Below are positions 9,462-18,526 of a DNA stretch of 42,352 nucleotides, one piece after another; the stretch's first letter is position 1; the number at the start of each line of letters is the position of its first letter. The stretch covers positions 1-42,352 of the forward strand of contig JAJPZJ010000002.1 of the NCBI GenBank assembly GCA_021204405.1, in the 5' to 3' direction. The notes beneath the pieces were generated by a model that worked only from the letters and a program-made list of their open reading frames with translations, had not been told where the DNA came from and ran no database searches. The translations under genes and the position numbers were made by a program. Origin of the DNA: Tannerellaceae bacterium. Its GTDB lineage: Bacteria > Bacteroidota > Bacteroidia > Bacteroidales > Tannerellaceae.

Positions 9462-11442
9462 GTGCAGACGAAGCCGGTATAACCGTTTGGCCGCCTGTTA
9501 CTAATCCCAGACCATCCATATTAATTTTACCATCCCGGCATACAACCATCCAGCTACCCTCCGGAATAGTAATGGGTTGGGATGCTCTTTTGCCATTGAA
9601 TACAACCAATATTTCTTTCCAGCTATCCCCGTTAGCATGTTCACCTAAGGTATAAGCGATTACACCGGGCACCTTCGTATCGATAAAGCGTAAATGCTGT
9701 TGTACGCCTGCTGCTGTTGGGATACGGAAAGCCGGATGCGCTTTACGCAAAGCGATCAAATCGCGGTAGTAGTTGAACACATCCTGATGGATCGATTTCA
9801 ATGTCCAGTCAATCTGGTTGATACCATCAGGCGATTTATAACTGTTATGTACTCCTTGTTTATCGTGGAACAGTTCTTCGCCTGCCCGCATAAAAGGTAC
9901 TCCCTGGGAAGTAAAAATAACTGTCTGCGCCAGTTTGTTAAAGCGGATCAGTTCCTCTTCCGTTGCCCCCTCAGGAGCCGACAGGCGTAGTTTATCTACC
10001 AGGCACAGGTCGTCGTGGCAGGATACATAGTTAATTACCTGCGAAGGGTTGTTGGCATAAGGAGCATCTGCATATAATATTTGCGAATAGTCTATCTGCG
10101 GATGCCGGACAGCTCCCACAATTCCGAACTTTACCGTTTCTATATTCCCGGCAGTTAAACCTGAGGCAAAGCCCGCCTGTTTCTCTTCGAACACACTTCC
10201 TTTCAGGGCATCACGCAGGTCGTCACTGAATACAGCTACCTCATTCATATGGATCGCATTTACTTTGATAGCACGTTCTTCAACCGGCAGTGGCGAGTCG
10301 GAAGCTGTCCACCCTTCCCCATATACGAAGATAGTTGGGTCTATTTTTACCAGCTCTTCTTTTATGATATTCATTGTTTCCATATCGTGGACACCCATCA
10401 GGTCGAAACGGAATCCGTCAATATGATATTCTTTTGCCCAATATTTAACCGATTCTACAATATAGCAGCGCACCATTTCACGCTCCGAAGCCGTTTCGTT
10501 TCCGCATCCCGACGCATCCGAATAAGATTCATCTTCCTTAAAACGATAATAGTAACCGGGAGCCGTAAGGCTGAAATTTGATTTGTCATTCACATAGGTA
10601 TGGTTATACACCACATCCAGAATTACCCGCATTCCGTGGTTATGCAGGCTTTGTACCATCTGCTTAAACTCCCTGATACGGGTAACGGGGTTATAAGGAT
10701 CGGTTGAATAGCTTCCCTCCGGAACGTTATAATTCTTCGGATCATATCCCCAATTATACTGGTTCTCTTCCAGGCGGGTTTCGTCTATCGAACCAAAATC
10801 ATATGAAGGTAAAAGATGGATATGGGTAACTCCGAGCTCTTTTAGGTGGTCAATACCGGTTGCTACCCCGTTAGGGCCGGTTGTTCCCTCTTCAGTAAGT
10901 GCCAGAAATTTGCCTTTATGTGTAATGCCGGAATTAGGGGCAATGGAAAAATCGCGGTGGTGTACTTCGTAGATAATGATATCCGTGTAATTTTGCTGTT
11001 CCGGAGCTTTATCATTCTCCCAGCCTGCCGGATTGGTTTGGGTCATATCAATAATAGCTCCCCGGTTACCGTTTACCCCTACAGCTTTTGCCCATATTCC
11101 GGGAGTTTCTTCCAGCCATGTACCATTTGCAAATACTTCAAAGGTATAGAACTTACCCAACAGATCTCCATCAAGCTCCGTGCGCCAGACGCCGTTCTCC
11201 GCACGGGCCATCGGGTAGGTAGCTAAAGGAACTCCTCCTTCACCCGCTTCATAGAGATTCAATCGTACCTGTGTGGCTGCCGGCGACCAAAGTGTAAAAG
11301 TTGATTGCATTGGCGTATAAGCAAGTTCTAAATCATTTCCATAATAAGCCGGATATGCTTCATAGGTTTTATATTTACCTGCTAAATTACACCCGGCCAG
11401 TAATAGCAAAGATAAAGATAAGGATAAAAATTTCTTTTTCAT
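9445..11442 (-). CDS. pulA: Type I pullulanase, lipoprotein
   Basis: A 665-residue glycoside hydrolase family 13 enzyme that cleaves alpha-1,6 links in pullulan and branched alpha-glucans. Lipoprotein signal with lipobox LLAGC (Cys18), a CBM48-like domain around residues 40-120, then the catalytic barrel: the type I pullulanase signature YNWGYDP (229-235), DVVYNHTY (276-283), GFRFD with nucleophile Asp347, YGEGW with acid Glu376, and SCHDD (His476, Asp477). Length is normal and no lesions are seen. The lipid anchor suggests surface or periplasmic action on starch or glycogen. It stands alone rather than in a starch-utilisation locus; the SusC/SusD pair in this window is 24 kb away. Confidence 0.93.
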   Translation of the reverse strand: MKKKFLSLSLSLLLLAGCNLAGKYKTYEAYPAYYGNDLELAYTPMQSTFTLWSPAATQVRLNLYEAGEGGVPLATYPMARAENGVWRTELDGDLLGKFYTFEVFANGTWLEETPGIWAKAVGVNGNRGAIIDMTQTNPAGWENDKAPEQQNYTDIIIYEVHHRDFSIAPNSGITHKGKFLALTEEGTTGPNGVATGIDHLKELGVTHIHLLPSYDFGSIDETRLEENQYNWGYDPKNYNVPEGSYSTDPYNPVTRIREFKQMVQSLHNHGMRVILDVVYNHTYVNDKSNFSLTAPGYYYRFKEDESYSDASGCGNETASEREMVRCYIVESVKYWAKEYHIDGFRFDLMGVHDMETMNIIKEELVKIDPTIFVYGEGWTASDSPLPVEERAIKVNAIHMNEVAVFSDDLRDALKGSVFEEKQAGFASGLTAGNIETVKFGIVGAVRHPQIDYSQILYADAPYANNPSQVINYVSCHDDLCLVDKLRLSAPEGATEEELIRFNKLAQTVIFTSQGVPFMRAGEELFHDKQGVHNSYKSPDGINQIDWTLKSIHQDVFNYYRDLIALRKAHPAFRIPTAAGVQQHLRFIDTKVPGVIAYTLGEHANGDSWKEILVVFNGKRASQPITIPEGSWMVVCRDGKINMDGLGLVTGGQTVIPASSALILYR

Positions 11443-11576
11443 GGCAATTCCTTTAGTGTTGTTTGTCTTTTGTAAAGATACAGGATTGGCTGGTTAGGAA
11501 AACAGGAATGGCTTCCTTTTATCTTAAATATAATTGCAAACGTTTCCGGTAAGAACAGCGTTTATAATCAAAACGA

Positions 11577-12219
11577 TCAGAGGAGTGCTTCAGAGAGAGT
11601 TAATTCCTCGCCCGGTTTAAAATGAAGCGTTTTTATACCTAACATTTCCGCAGCGACACAATTGACCAGGGCATCGTCTATAAATAAGGTCTCATGAGCA
11701 TGAATGGCTGCATCCTACAGCACATATTTGTAAATATCATCGTTAGGCTTCAGCATATGGAGCTCGTACGAAAGGTATATCTTATTAAAGAAATCGGATA
11801 CAGTATGTCCTTTATAGGAAAAGCAGTTTTTTACCGACCATTCCCAGTGGATCGCATTCGTATTACTTAATAATAATACGTTGTACTGTTTGCAAAGAGC
11901 TAAGATCAGTTCGAGTTTATAAGCAGGGATATCGCCCAACATAGCAATCCAGGCGGCATCTATTTCCTCGTCGGTAAGCGGATGTCCGGAAAGCTGGCGG
12001 AGGCTATCATGGAATTCAGGGATGGTAATAGAACCAACCTCAATTTTCATAAAAAGGTCTTTATGGTGGGAGTTATTGGTAATCTGCTCGCGAACATCGG
12101 GTACCCCCAGGCGTTCGAATGCTTCAATGCAGCGATTACATGTAATAGCGATTACATGTAATATTGATAATTACTCCGCCAAAGTCGAAAATAATATTTT
12201 TAATACCTTCCCTTTCCAT
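11577..12219 (-). pseudogene. HAD-superfamily phosphatase (YihX-like), disrupted
   Basis: Begins NIIFDFGGVIINI (HAD motif I), continues with LLLSNTNAIHW (motif II), KPNDDIYKYV (motif III) and TLFIDDALVNCVAAEMLGI (motif IV), the layout of YihX-type sugar-phosphate phosphatases. Two lesions are visible. A 16-bp exact tandem duplication (12131-12162) near codon 23 shifts the frame; removing one copy restores NITCNRCIEAFERLG. An in-frame TAG at 11715-11717 replaces a codon between KYVL and DAAIHAHE. The intact internal fragment starts MKIEVGS at 12050. Substrates of this family include glucose-1-phosphate and other phosphometabolites; activity here is probably lost. Confidence 0.75.
12131..12162. 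repeat. 16-bp tandem duplication inside the HAD gene
   Basis: Two adjacent exact copies of AGCGATTACATGTAAT (12131-12146 and 12147-12162). Since 16 is not a multiple of three, the duplication shifts the frame of the HAD gene. The sequence cannot show which form is ancestral, but the single-copy version restores a continuous HAD protein. Confidence 0.9.
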
Positions 12220-12447
12220 ACACCGGAATTACCATTAAGCCTGCTGTCATTTATAAAAAGCAGCAGGCTCATAAAACAAAGATATAAATTAATGTTTTAA
12301 AAAACAGTTTTATTACAATTCAGGAAGAATTATTTACATTTTATGATTAGTTTTTGCATTGTGTGCTATCATTTGGTTCAATATTAAAGGTACAAAAAGA
12401 GGGAGGACAAGCATTAATTATCTATAATCTATTATAATACAGCCGGT

Positions 12448-13392
12448 TCACTCCAATACAATGACCAACGATTCGTGGATAGGGGCCCAGTCATATACAA
12501 ATTTAGCATGCGAGGTTGCATTTCTTACACACATGTGCGAGCGGGGTGTAGTTCCCAATGTATTGCTAAATTCAATCAGTGAAGTACGGGGAGCATTTAC
12601 AGGCACACCATGTATATACCCTCCGTTACAAAAGCGGCTGGCATAGGATGCAAAACCACCTGTTTCGGTAGAACCATCTACCGGATAAACCATTTTAGGC
12701 TTCTTCTCCTGAATAACAAAATAACCTAATGGCGTTTCCCGTTCATAGGGGGGATGATGTGCACCAGTTGTTGCCGGGTTCATACTTCTTACCAGCCACA
12801 GGTCGGTATCGCTTTGTTCCAGGGTGGTAATATTCTGGTTGGCACGGTCTACCACAGCCACCTTTTTGAAAGGTATACCGGGACTTGCTTCAAAAAGCTC
12901 CACATATTGGGTAGGCACTCTCCATTGGCCGTCAAAATTGATTGTCTCTATCACATAGTAGTTTCCAGCCTGTTGAATAATCCTTACCGGAAATCCATCC
13001 CTGCCATACCGTTCGGGCGTTACCGTATCTTTTCCATAGAATGGGATACCCTGGTAACGCTCCACCCCATATGAATCGGCCAGCCGGTTATAGTCATTTT
13101 TACTGCTATTGTCGGCTACAGGAGGTTCGCCGTTTACATTCTTACGGTTTTGTACTACTCCCCACCGTCCACTCTGTTGGTTAGCCTCCATCACCCGGGC
13201 CAGGTGTTGGCGGATTTTATCCCATTGAAACTCACGTATAGTTTCTTTATAAGGATAGGTATCCGCAAGTGTATACTGATCATACAGGAAGTCTTTTTCA
13301 ATCCGGATGGTAGAAGGTTCCGGTTTTGCCGAGGAGGCAGCACTCAACAGAAACAGGTAAATAATAGCCAGCAATTTTATCAATCTTTTCAT
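12448..13392 (-). CDS. L,D-transpeptidase (YkuD domain), exported
   Basis: A 314-residue protein with an N-terminal signal peptide (to about SAASSA, residue 22) and a C-terminal YkuD-type domain: GGYIHGVPV with His261 and SHMCVRN with the likely catalytic Cys288. These enzymes form 3-3 peptidoglycan crosslinks or attach proteins to peptidoglycan in the periplasm. The usual SHGC motif has Met in place of Gly here. The middle region (residues 60-190) contains SH3-like turns such as YQGIPFYGKD that I cannot assign firmly. It is transcribed alone, with a spacer on each side. Confidence 0.8.
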   Translation of the reverse strand: MKRLIKLLAIIYLFLLSAASSAKPEPSTIRIEKDFLYDQYTLADTYPYKETIREFQWDKIRQHLARVMEANQQSGRWGVVQNRKNVNGEPPVADNSSKNDYNRLADSYGVERYQGIPFYGKDTVTPERYGRDGFPVRIIQQAGNYYVIETINFDGQWRVPTQYVELFEASPGIPFKKVAVVDRANQNITTLEQSDTDLWLVRSMNPATTGAHHPPYERETPLGYFVIQEKKPKMVYPVDGSTETGGFASYASRFCNGGYIHGVPVNAPRTSLIEFSNTLGTTPRSHMCVRNATSHAKFVYDWAPIHESLVIVLE

Positions 13393-13491
13393 ACTTCTGA
13401 CGTTTTAAGATAAATATCTTACAACACCATCTTTAGTATAAAAGTTGTTTACAAATAAAAATAATATAAGGCTGAGAAGGATAACCCTTTA

Positions 13492-14754
13492 TCAATAATC
13501 ATAATCGCGCGATTCGTCAGGTTCGAATAAATTCAATTGGATAGGACCTTCACGGGAAGGCTTCCCGGCATCTCCGAAAACAGTTTTCTCTCCGTATTGA
13601 TAAGAGGTGGCCCATTCATGTTCAATCCAGCGGTCAAAGTAATTAGCCGGGGTAAAGCCCTTTTCCATCTCCATAGAAATACGGGAAAGATTCTTTAAGG
13701 CCTCCGATTTATCTTTATCACCTAACCTGGCCCGCTCGATAGAGGTATGCATCACCTCAATGGTTTCATCGTATATCCTGGTTGGAACCGGAAACGGATT
13801 CCCATCTTTTCCTCCATGGGCAAAAGAAAAGCGGGCGGGATCGGTAAAGCGCGAAGGCGTTCCGTGAATCACTTCACTTACCAGCGTAAGCGATTGTACC
13901 GTACGGGGTCCCACTCCTTGCAGCAACAGCAACGACTCCATATCGGTTACATTCGTTTCATGGGCTAAGGTAAGCGCAGCACCCAGCCTTTTGAGGTTTA
14001 CATCTTTGGCTTTTACTTCATGATGACGAGGTAAAATTATATTCACCTCCCGCATCAGTTTATCCGGGCGCTCGCGGGTCAGGTTAAGGATGGCCTCTTT
14101 GGTAGGAACAGCCAGTTTATCTGTCAGGTTGAGGATGGGTCCCTGGCTTTTACCACACACCGAGGTATGAGGCTCTTCCATAAAAGATTGCAAAGAAGAA
14201 GAAAGCCAGTGGTAACGGCGGGCCATCCGGCTTGCCGGATTCATACCCTGCTGGATTACAGCCCACTCGCCCTCCTGTGTAACTACAAACGAATGCAGGT
14301 AGAGTTGATATCCATCCTGTATGGCTGTATTATCCACTTTGGCAGAAAGCTTGCTATTACGTACCAGCTCGTCGCCGTTCAATCCCGTCCGGCTGGCAAT
14401 GTCCAATAGTTCTTCAGGGGTTTGCCTGGAAGCATTTCCCCTTCCGCCACATATATATACACCCAGTTCGGCCGACCGTTTATTGACCGACTTCTTCAAA
14501 GCATTCATTACCGAAGTTGTAATACCGGACGAATGCCAGTCCATCCCCAATACACAGCCTAAAGACTGAAACCAAAACGGATCACTCAGGCGTTGCAACA
14601 GCGCCCCGCGGCCATATTCTATTACAATTCCCTCAACAATAGCCCCGCCCAGTAGACTCATCCGCTGTGCCAGCCAGGGAGGAACGGTTCCGTAATGCAG
14701 GGGTAAATCGGCATGTCCTCTTTTCATATTTACGAAGGTACATAAAATAGCCAT
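13492..14754 (-). CDS. DUF763 domain protein
   Basis: A 420-residue protein opening with HADLPLHYGTVPPWLAQRM and GRGALLQRLSDPFWFQSLG, the characteristic start of DUF763 proteins. A central segment (LLLLQGVGPRTVQSLTLVSE) resembles a helix-hairpin-helix DNA-binding motif, so a nucleic-acid role is possible, but the family's function is not established. The C-terminus (GPIQLNLFEPDESRDYDY) is acidic. Full length, no lesions. It lies head to head with the small lipoprotein gene downstream on the plus strand. Confidence 0.8.
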   Translation of the reverse strand: MAILCTFVNMKRGHADLPLHYGTVPPWLAQRMSLLGGAIVEGIVIEYGRGALLQRLSDPFWFQSLGCVLGMDWHSSGITTSVMNALKKSVNKRSAELGVYICGGRGNASRQTPEELLDIASRTGLNGDELVRNSKLSAKVDNTAIQDGYQLYLHSFVVTQEGEWAVIQQGMNPASRMARRYHWLSSSLQSFMEEPHTSVCGKSQGPILNLTDKLAVPTKEAILNLTRERPDKLMREVNIILPRHHEVKAKDVNLKRLGAALTLAHETNVTDMESLLLLQGVGPRTVQSLTLVSEVIHGTPSRFTDPARFSFAHGGKDGNPFPVPTRIYDETIEVMHTSIERARLGDKDKSEALKNLSRISMEMEKGFTPANYFDRWIEHEWATSYQYGEKTVFGDAGKPSREGPIQLNLFEPDESRDYDY

Positions 14755-14993
14755 ACCGGAAAACCACCCCGCCCCATCCTACCCTACTTTAACTATTAAT
14801 AAATACTGTATATTGTTAATTCCTCTCTTTTCCAACCGGTTATATCCTCAGCTACCCGCGCTTGCCTTACTGATTGTTAACATTTCCGGCAACCTTGCGA
14901 ACTAATCTATGTTGTTAGTTGTGAAGAGTTTATTTATCAATCATTTAATAAGTATACTTAGAGCTGAATATATATGAATAAATTAATTTAGTA

Positions 14994-15440
14994 GTGACGA
15001 TTGGTTGTTTTTATACATATGCATGTACCCCGAAAGAAAAACAACAGAAAGATGAGAACAATAAATCCAGTTTTACCACCGCTACCCTGATGGGGAACGA
15101 TTCTTTTACATCTCCATCTGATACCGGTTATATCGATCTTGATTTTCATAACGGTGAAGCAGAGATCGAAACGGTAAAACAGAAGAACCAAACGATCTAC
15201 CTGACATTCAACTCAGGCGACCATAAAAAAGTAAGGGCTACCCTTACTACACCCGATTCGCTGGCCAATGTACGGTTCAACCGGATCTATCTGCCGGATG
15301 GTGATGCAGATGGTCCTTTCGGCTGTACACTCGAATACGAATTTCCTGAAGCGGGAAATTATGAAATAAGTATTCACGAGAATATGATGGCCGGCGAACC
15401 CTGGAGTGGCAGGCTTAAAGTCAAAGTAACATTAGAGTAG
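14994..15440 (+). CDS. Small putative lipoprotein
   Basis: About 148 residues from a GTG start, with a lipobox-like YAC followed by TPKEKQQKDE. A better start is ATG at 14974 (MNKLI), which runs into TAG after five codons; one more T in the T3 run at 14987-14989 would give MNKLILVVTIGCF joined to this frame, a typical lipoprotein signal. The gene is therefore either frameshifted or starts at GTG. The body is beta-rich (YIDLDFHNGEAEI, LEYEFPEAGNYEISIHENMM), like a small immunoglobulin-type or pre-peptidase fold. No function assigned. A strong hairpin follows immediately. Confidence 0.55.
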   Translation: MTIGCFYTYACTPKEKQQKDENNKSSFTTATLMGNDSFTSPSDTGYIDLDFHNGEAEIETVKQKNQTIYLTFNSGDHKKVRATLTTPDSLANVRFNRIYLPDGDADGPFGCTLEYEFPEAGNYEISIHENMMAGEPWSGRLKVKVTLE

Positions 15441-15497
15441 AGATGTCTGGTGGACGTCTTTTCCCCGAATTAATGAAGACGTCCACCGGGTATCTCT
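15439..15497 (+). terminator. Hairpin after the small lipoprotein gene
   Basis: A 12-bp perfect stem, GGTGGACGTCTT (15449-15460) against AAGACGTCCACC (15476-15487), is flanked by AGAGAT/ATCTCT. It overlaps the stop codon of the upstream gene and separates it from terC. There is no long T run, so it could also act as an RNA stabiliser. Confidence 0.55.
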
Positions 15498-15558
15498 ATA
15501 AAATCATCCTTCCCCTAAACAGGTTATATCAAACAGAAGATATAACCAGACATCATAC

Positions 15559-16366
15559 ATGGAAATAATAGAGACCTTTCTTACCCCCCCAGCGCATGGA
15601 TTGCGCTCTTAACACTGGTATTCCTGGAAATCGTATTAGGGATTGATAATATTGTATTCCTTTCTATTATGTCGGCCAAAGTACCACCCGCACAACAGGC
15701 GCATGCCCGCACCACGGGGTTACTCTTGGCCATGCTTGCCCGGATTGGGTTATTATTTGGTATCTCGTTGTTAATGCGTTTGAAAAACCTCTTTTCAGTT
15801 CTCATACCTCATGGGTGGATGGCACGGTAACCGGACAAAGCCTGATTATCCTGGCCGGAGGGCTATTCCTCCTTTATAAAAGTGTATCCGAAATACATAA
15901 TAAGCTCGAAGGAGCAGCAGGACAACCAGTAAACGGTACGGGCAGAAGTAGCTTTTGGCATGTAATCATCCAGATCGTACTGCTCGATATTGTATTCTCG
16001 TTTGATAGCGTACTCACTGCGGTGGGCATGGTAAGCTTTACCGATTACGGATATGTGGATGCCATGTCCATTATGATACTGGCCATTGTACTGGCTATTA
16101 TGATGATGTTGTTTTTCTCCGGCCCTATCAGTGCATTTATCAATAACCATCCTACCATCCAGATGCTGGCCCTCTCCTTCCTGATCCCTATCGGGGTCAT
16201 GCTATTGGTGGAAGCTGCCCACCTGGCAGACATTACCATCTTCGGCAAAGAAATACACGAAATACCCAAAGGATATATCTATTTTGCCATTGCCTTCTCG
16301 CTTTTAGTAGAATGGCTTAATATGAAATTATTCAAACGCAGCCGCAATAAAGCAAAAGAAAAGTAA
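15559..16366 (+). pseudogene. TerC-family membrane protein, frameshifted twice
   Basis: Encodes a TerC-type integral membrane protein ([49 protein letters not shown]), restored length about 268 residues with seven or more hydrophobic segments. TerC relatives have been linked to tellurite resistance and to metal export during protein metalation. From ATG at 15559 the frame breaks at C7 (15584-15590; C5 or C8 gives [10 protein letters not shown]) and at A5 (15783-15787; A6 gives [12 protein letters not shown]). The third fragment, from 15815, holds most of the protein. The acidic membrane residues of the family are retained in the restored reading. Confidence 0.75.
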
Positions 16367-16429
16367 CTGCCCGGCTTTATACCCTGTAGATTTATAGCTA
16401 TATTTACAGGGAATAAACGATTTCCCGCT

Positions 16430-16738
16430 ATGGATACGTCTGACTTTTACCAGACTATATACAATGTAGTTGCCCAGATACCTGAAGGCAAAGTGGTAAC
16501 CTACGGACAATTAGTGCGACTGGCAGGCTATCCGGACCATTCCCGGCTGGCAGGAAAAGCCATAAGCCTGACGCCTGCAAGGCTTCAGTTACCTTGCCAC
16601 CGGGTAGTAAACAGCCGGGGCCGTACCGTCCCCGGCTGGAATGAACAACGCCAGTTACTCGAAGCCGAAGGAGTTACCTTCCGTACCAACGGAACCGTAT
16701 ACGTAACCAAACATCAATGGGAAGAAATACTTCCCTAA
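16430..16738 (+). CDS. MGMT-family DNA alkyltransferase domain protein
   Basis: A 102-residue protein equal to the C-terminal DNA-binding domain of O6-alkylguanine alkyltransferases: IPEGKVVTYGQLVRLAG, then LPCHRVVNSRGR. The acceptor Cys56 in PCHR is present, unlike classic alkyltransferase-like (ATL) proteins that carry Trp there. The N-terminal domain of Ada/Ogt is absent. It could repair alkylated DNA directly or flag lesions for excision repair. ATG at 16430 follows a short A/T-rich leader. Confidence 0.85.
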   Translation: MDTSDFYQTIYNVVAQIPEGKVVTYGQLVRLAGYPDHSRLAGKAISLTPARLQLPCHRVVNSRGRTVPGWNEQRQLLEAEGVTFRTNGTVYVTKHQWEEILP

Positions 16739-16904
16739 GAAAGGATATAATTACTAATCTGATAATAAAATAAAAAGATTATACTTAAACCTTAGATTTA
16801 ATTGGTTAATTAATACTGTTTTTTGACCCCTGGCGTTACCCTCTCGCGGAACTTCCCTGTTCCAATAAGCTAAATTTATAACTATTTAAAAACAAAAAGA
16901 GCTC

Positions 16905-17540
16905 ATGAACGGTTTTAATACAAAACATGCACAAAGGATGGCACGTACAGTTAAAGAAGCAATTTTACACCGCAGAAGTTATTACAGGATCAGTAATACT
17001 TCGCCGCTGCCTGAGAGCGAACTGAAAGAGCTGATTAATTTTGCTGTGCTACATGTACCGTCTGCTTTCAACTCCCAATCTACCCGGCTGGTATTACTGC
17101 TGGGAGAACACCACACCAGGCTTTGGGAAATTGTAAAAAGCATCCTACAGGACATGGTTCCGGCAGATGCTTTTGAAAAGACCCGGATGAAAGTGGATAC
17201 CAGCTTTGCGGCCGGACACGGAACCATCCTTTTTTACGAAGACCTGGAAGTAATAGAGAAGTTACAAAAAGACTTCCCGACCTACCGTGATAAATTCCCG
17301 GAATGGTCCGGACACACCTCTGCCATGCACCAATTTGCCATCTGGACCCTACTGGAAGATGCAGGATTAGGTGCATCCCTTCAACACTACAATCCTTTAA
17401 TCGATGAACGGGTAGCCGAACAATGGCATATTAACCCCATGTGGCGGTTGATTGCCCAGATGCCTTTTGGCACACCGGAAGAACAGCCGGGCCAGAAAAC
17501 GTTTGAGCCGCTCGATAAAAGGATCTTACTCTTCGAGTGA
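16905..17540 (+). CDS. Nitroreductase-family FMN oxidoreductase
   Basis: About 211 residues. Typical nitroreductase features: HRRSYYRIS near the N-terminus (FMN phosphate contact), VPSAFNSQSTRLVLL, and LLEDAGLGASLQHYNPL (residues about 150-166). Such cytosolic flavoproteins reduce nitro compounds or quinones with NAD(P)H. The shorter start at 16938 (MARTVKEAIL) matches many relatives, so the first 11 residues are uncertain. It is followed by a terminator and then flavodoxin, so a redox theme is possible, but co-transcription is unlikely. Confidence 0.85.
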   Translation: MNGFNTKHAQRMARTVKEAILHRRSYYRISNTSPLPESELKELINFAVLHVPSAFNSQSTRLVLLLGEHHTRLWEIVKSILQDMVPADAFEKTRMKVDTSFAAGHGTILFYEDLEVIEKLQKDFPTYRDKFPEWSGHTSAMHQFAIWTLLEDAGLGASLQHYNPLIDERVAEQWHINPMWRLIAQMPFGTPEEQPGQKTFEPLDKRILLFE

Positions 17541-17571
17541 TGTTTATATATTCAGCCTTTATTTGATTCAT

Positions 17572-17614
17572 AATAGGCTCACAGGCAAAGCGTTGCCTGC
17601 TGAGTCTATTTTTT
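17572..17614 (+). terminator. Rho-independent terminator after nitroreductase
   Basis: The stem AATAG.CTCA.AGGCAA / TTGCCT.TGAG.CTATT with loop AGCG is followed by a T6 run. Confidence 0.8.
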
Positions 17615-17803
17615 ACAGCTTTTTCCCAGCATTATCCTATCTACTCTACTTAAACCGTATTAAACAATTATTTCAATTACACGGAAAACAATCCCTTCCG
17701 ATGCAATATTCAAACAACAAAACTTTCTTATACGAGGCCTTGTTCTTAGTTGGGATAATAAGATAGATCAAACCTATACAATATATATTTAATAATAAAA
17801 GAG

Positions 17804-18325
17804 ATGAAAAAGATTGGATTATTTTACGGAGCCGGCTCCCATACTACAGCTACCATAGCCGGTAAAATTAAAAATGCCTGCCAGGGCTGCGATATCGAGA
17901 TCATAGCAGTAGAAAATGCCGGCGGAGCAGACTTTGAGAAATATGAAAATATCATTGCCGGAGCCGCCACCTGGCCCGAAGGCGAACTACCCGGCTACTG
18001 GGACAAAGTTATGCCTGAAGTGGCTAGCCTGGATATGCACGGCAAAAAAGTGGCTATCTTCGGGTTAGGCGACCAGCGAGGCTACCCGGATAATTTTGTG
18101 GACGGTATCGGCATCCTGGCCCGCTCGTTTGCTGCACGTGGGGCTACAATTGTGGGGTATACCTCAACCGAAGGTTACCACTTCACCTGTTCGCGGGCAG
18201 TAACCAACGGCCAGTTTATGGGCCTGGCCATCAACGAGGTAAACCAGTCGGAACTAACCGACGAGCGTATACGCCATTGGATAGAACAACTAAAAGGCGA
18301 ATTCGCATTGGAAGTAGCCGAATGA
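17804..18325 (+). CDS. fldA: Flavodoxin
   Basis: A 173-residue long-chain flavodoxin: MKKIGLFYG strand, GAATWPEGELPGYWD (FMN ring loop), KKVAIFGLGDQRGYPDNFVDG, and GYTSTEGYHFTCSRAV. It carries electrons on FMN, replacing ferredoxin in anaerobes. The phosphate-binding loop is unusual: residues 12-17 read SHTTAT, where flavodoxins usually have (T/S)xTGxT, so the glycine is replaced by threonine. Length and other motifs are normal. A strong terminator follows 28 bases after the stop. Confidence 0.88.
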   Translation: MKKIGLFYGAGSHTTATIAGKIKNACQGCDIEIIAVENAGGADFEKYENIIAGAATWPEGELPGYWDKVMPEVASLDMHGKKVAIFGLGDQRGYPDNFVDGIGILARSFAARGATIVGYTSTEGYHFTCSRAVTNGQFMGLAINEVNQSELTDERIRHWIEQLKGEFALEVAE

Positions 18326-18352
18326 ATTTTCTTCTAGCCATTTTTATGTCTG

Positions 18353-18391
18353 TCCCGGAATGTAACTGTGAAGTTACTTCCGGGATTTTTT
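18353..18391 (+). terminator. Rho-independent terminator after flavodoxin
   Basis: TCCCGGAA-TGTAACT...AGTTAC-TTCCGGGA forms a long stem with a T6 tail. Confidence 0.88.
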
Positions 18392-18526
18392 ATAGATTGC
18401 ACAAAAAAACGCTTTATGTGCAGCACATTTTATTTGATTATGTGCAATATTTTAACAAATAATTATATCTTTACCGCCGTTTTACAGTGTGAAACACTTA
18501 AAATTGAAAGTTATTAAGATAAAATT

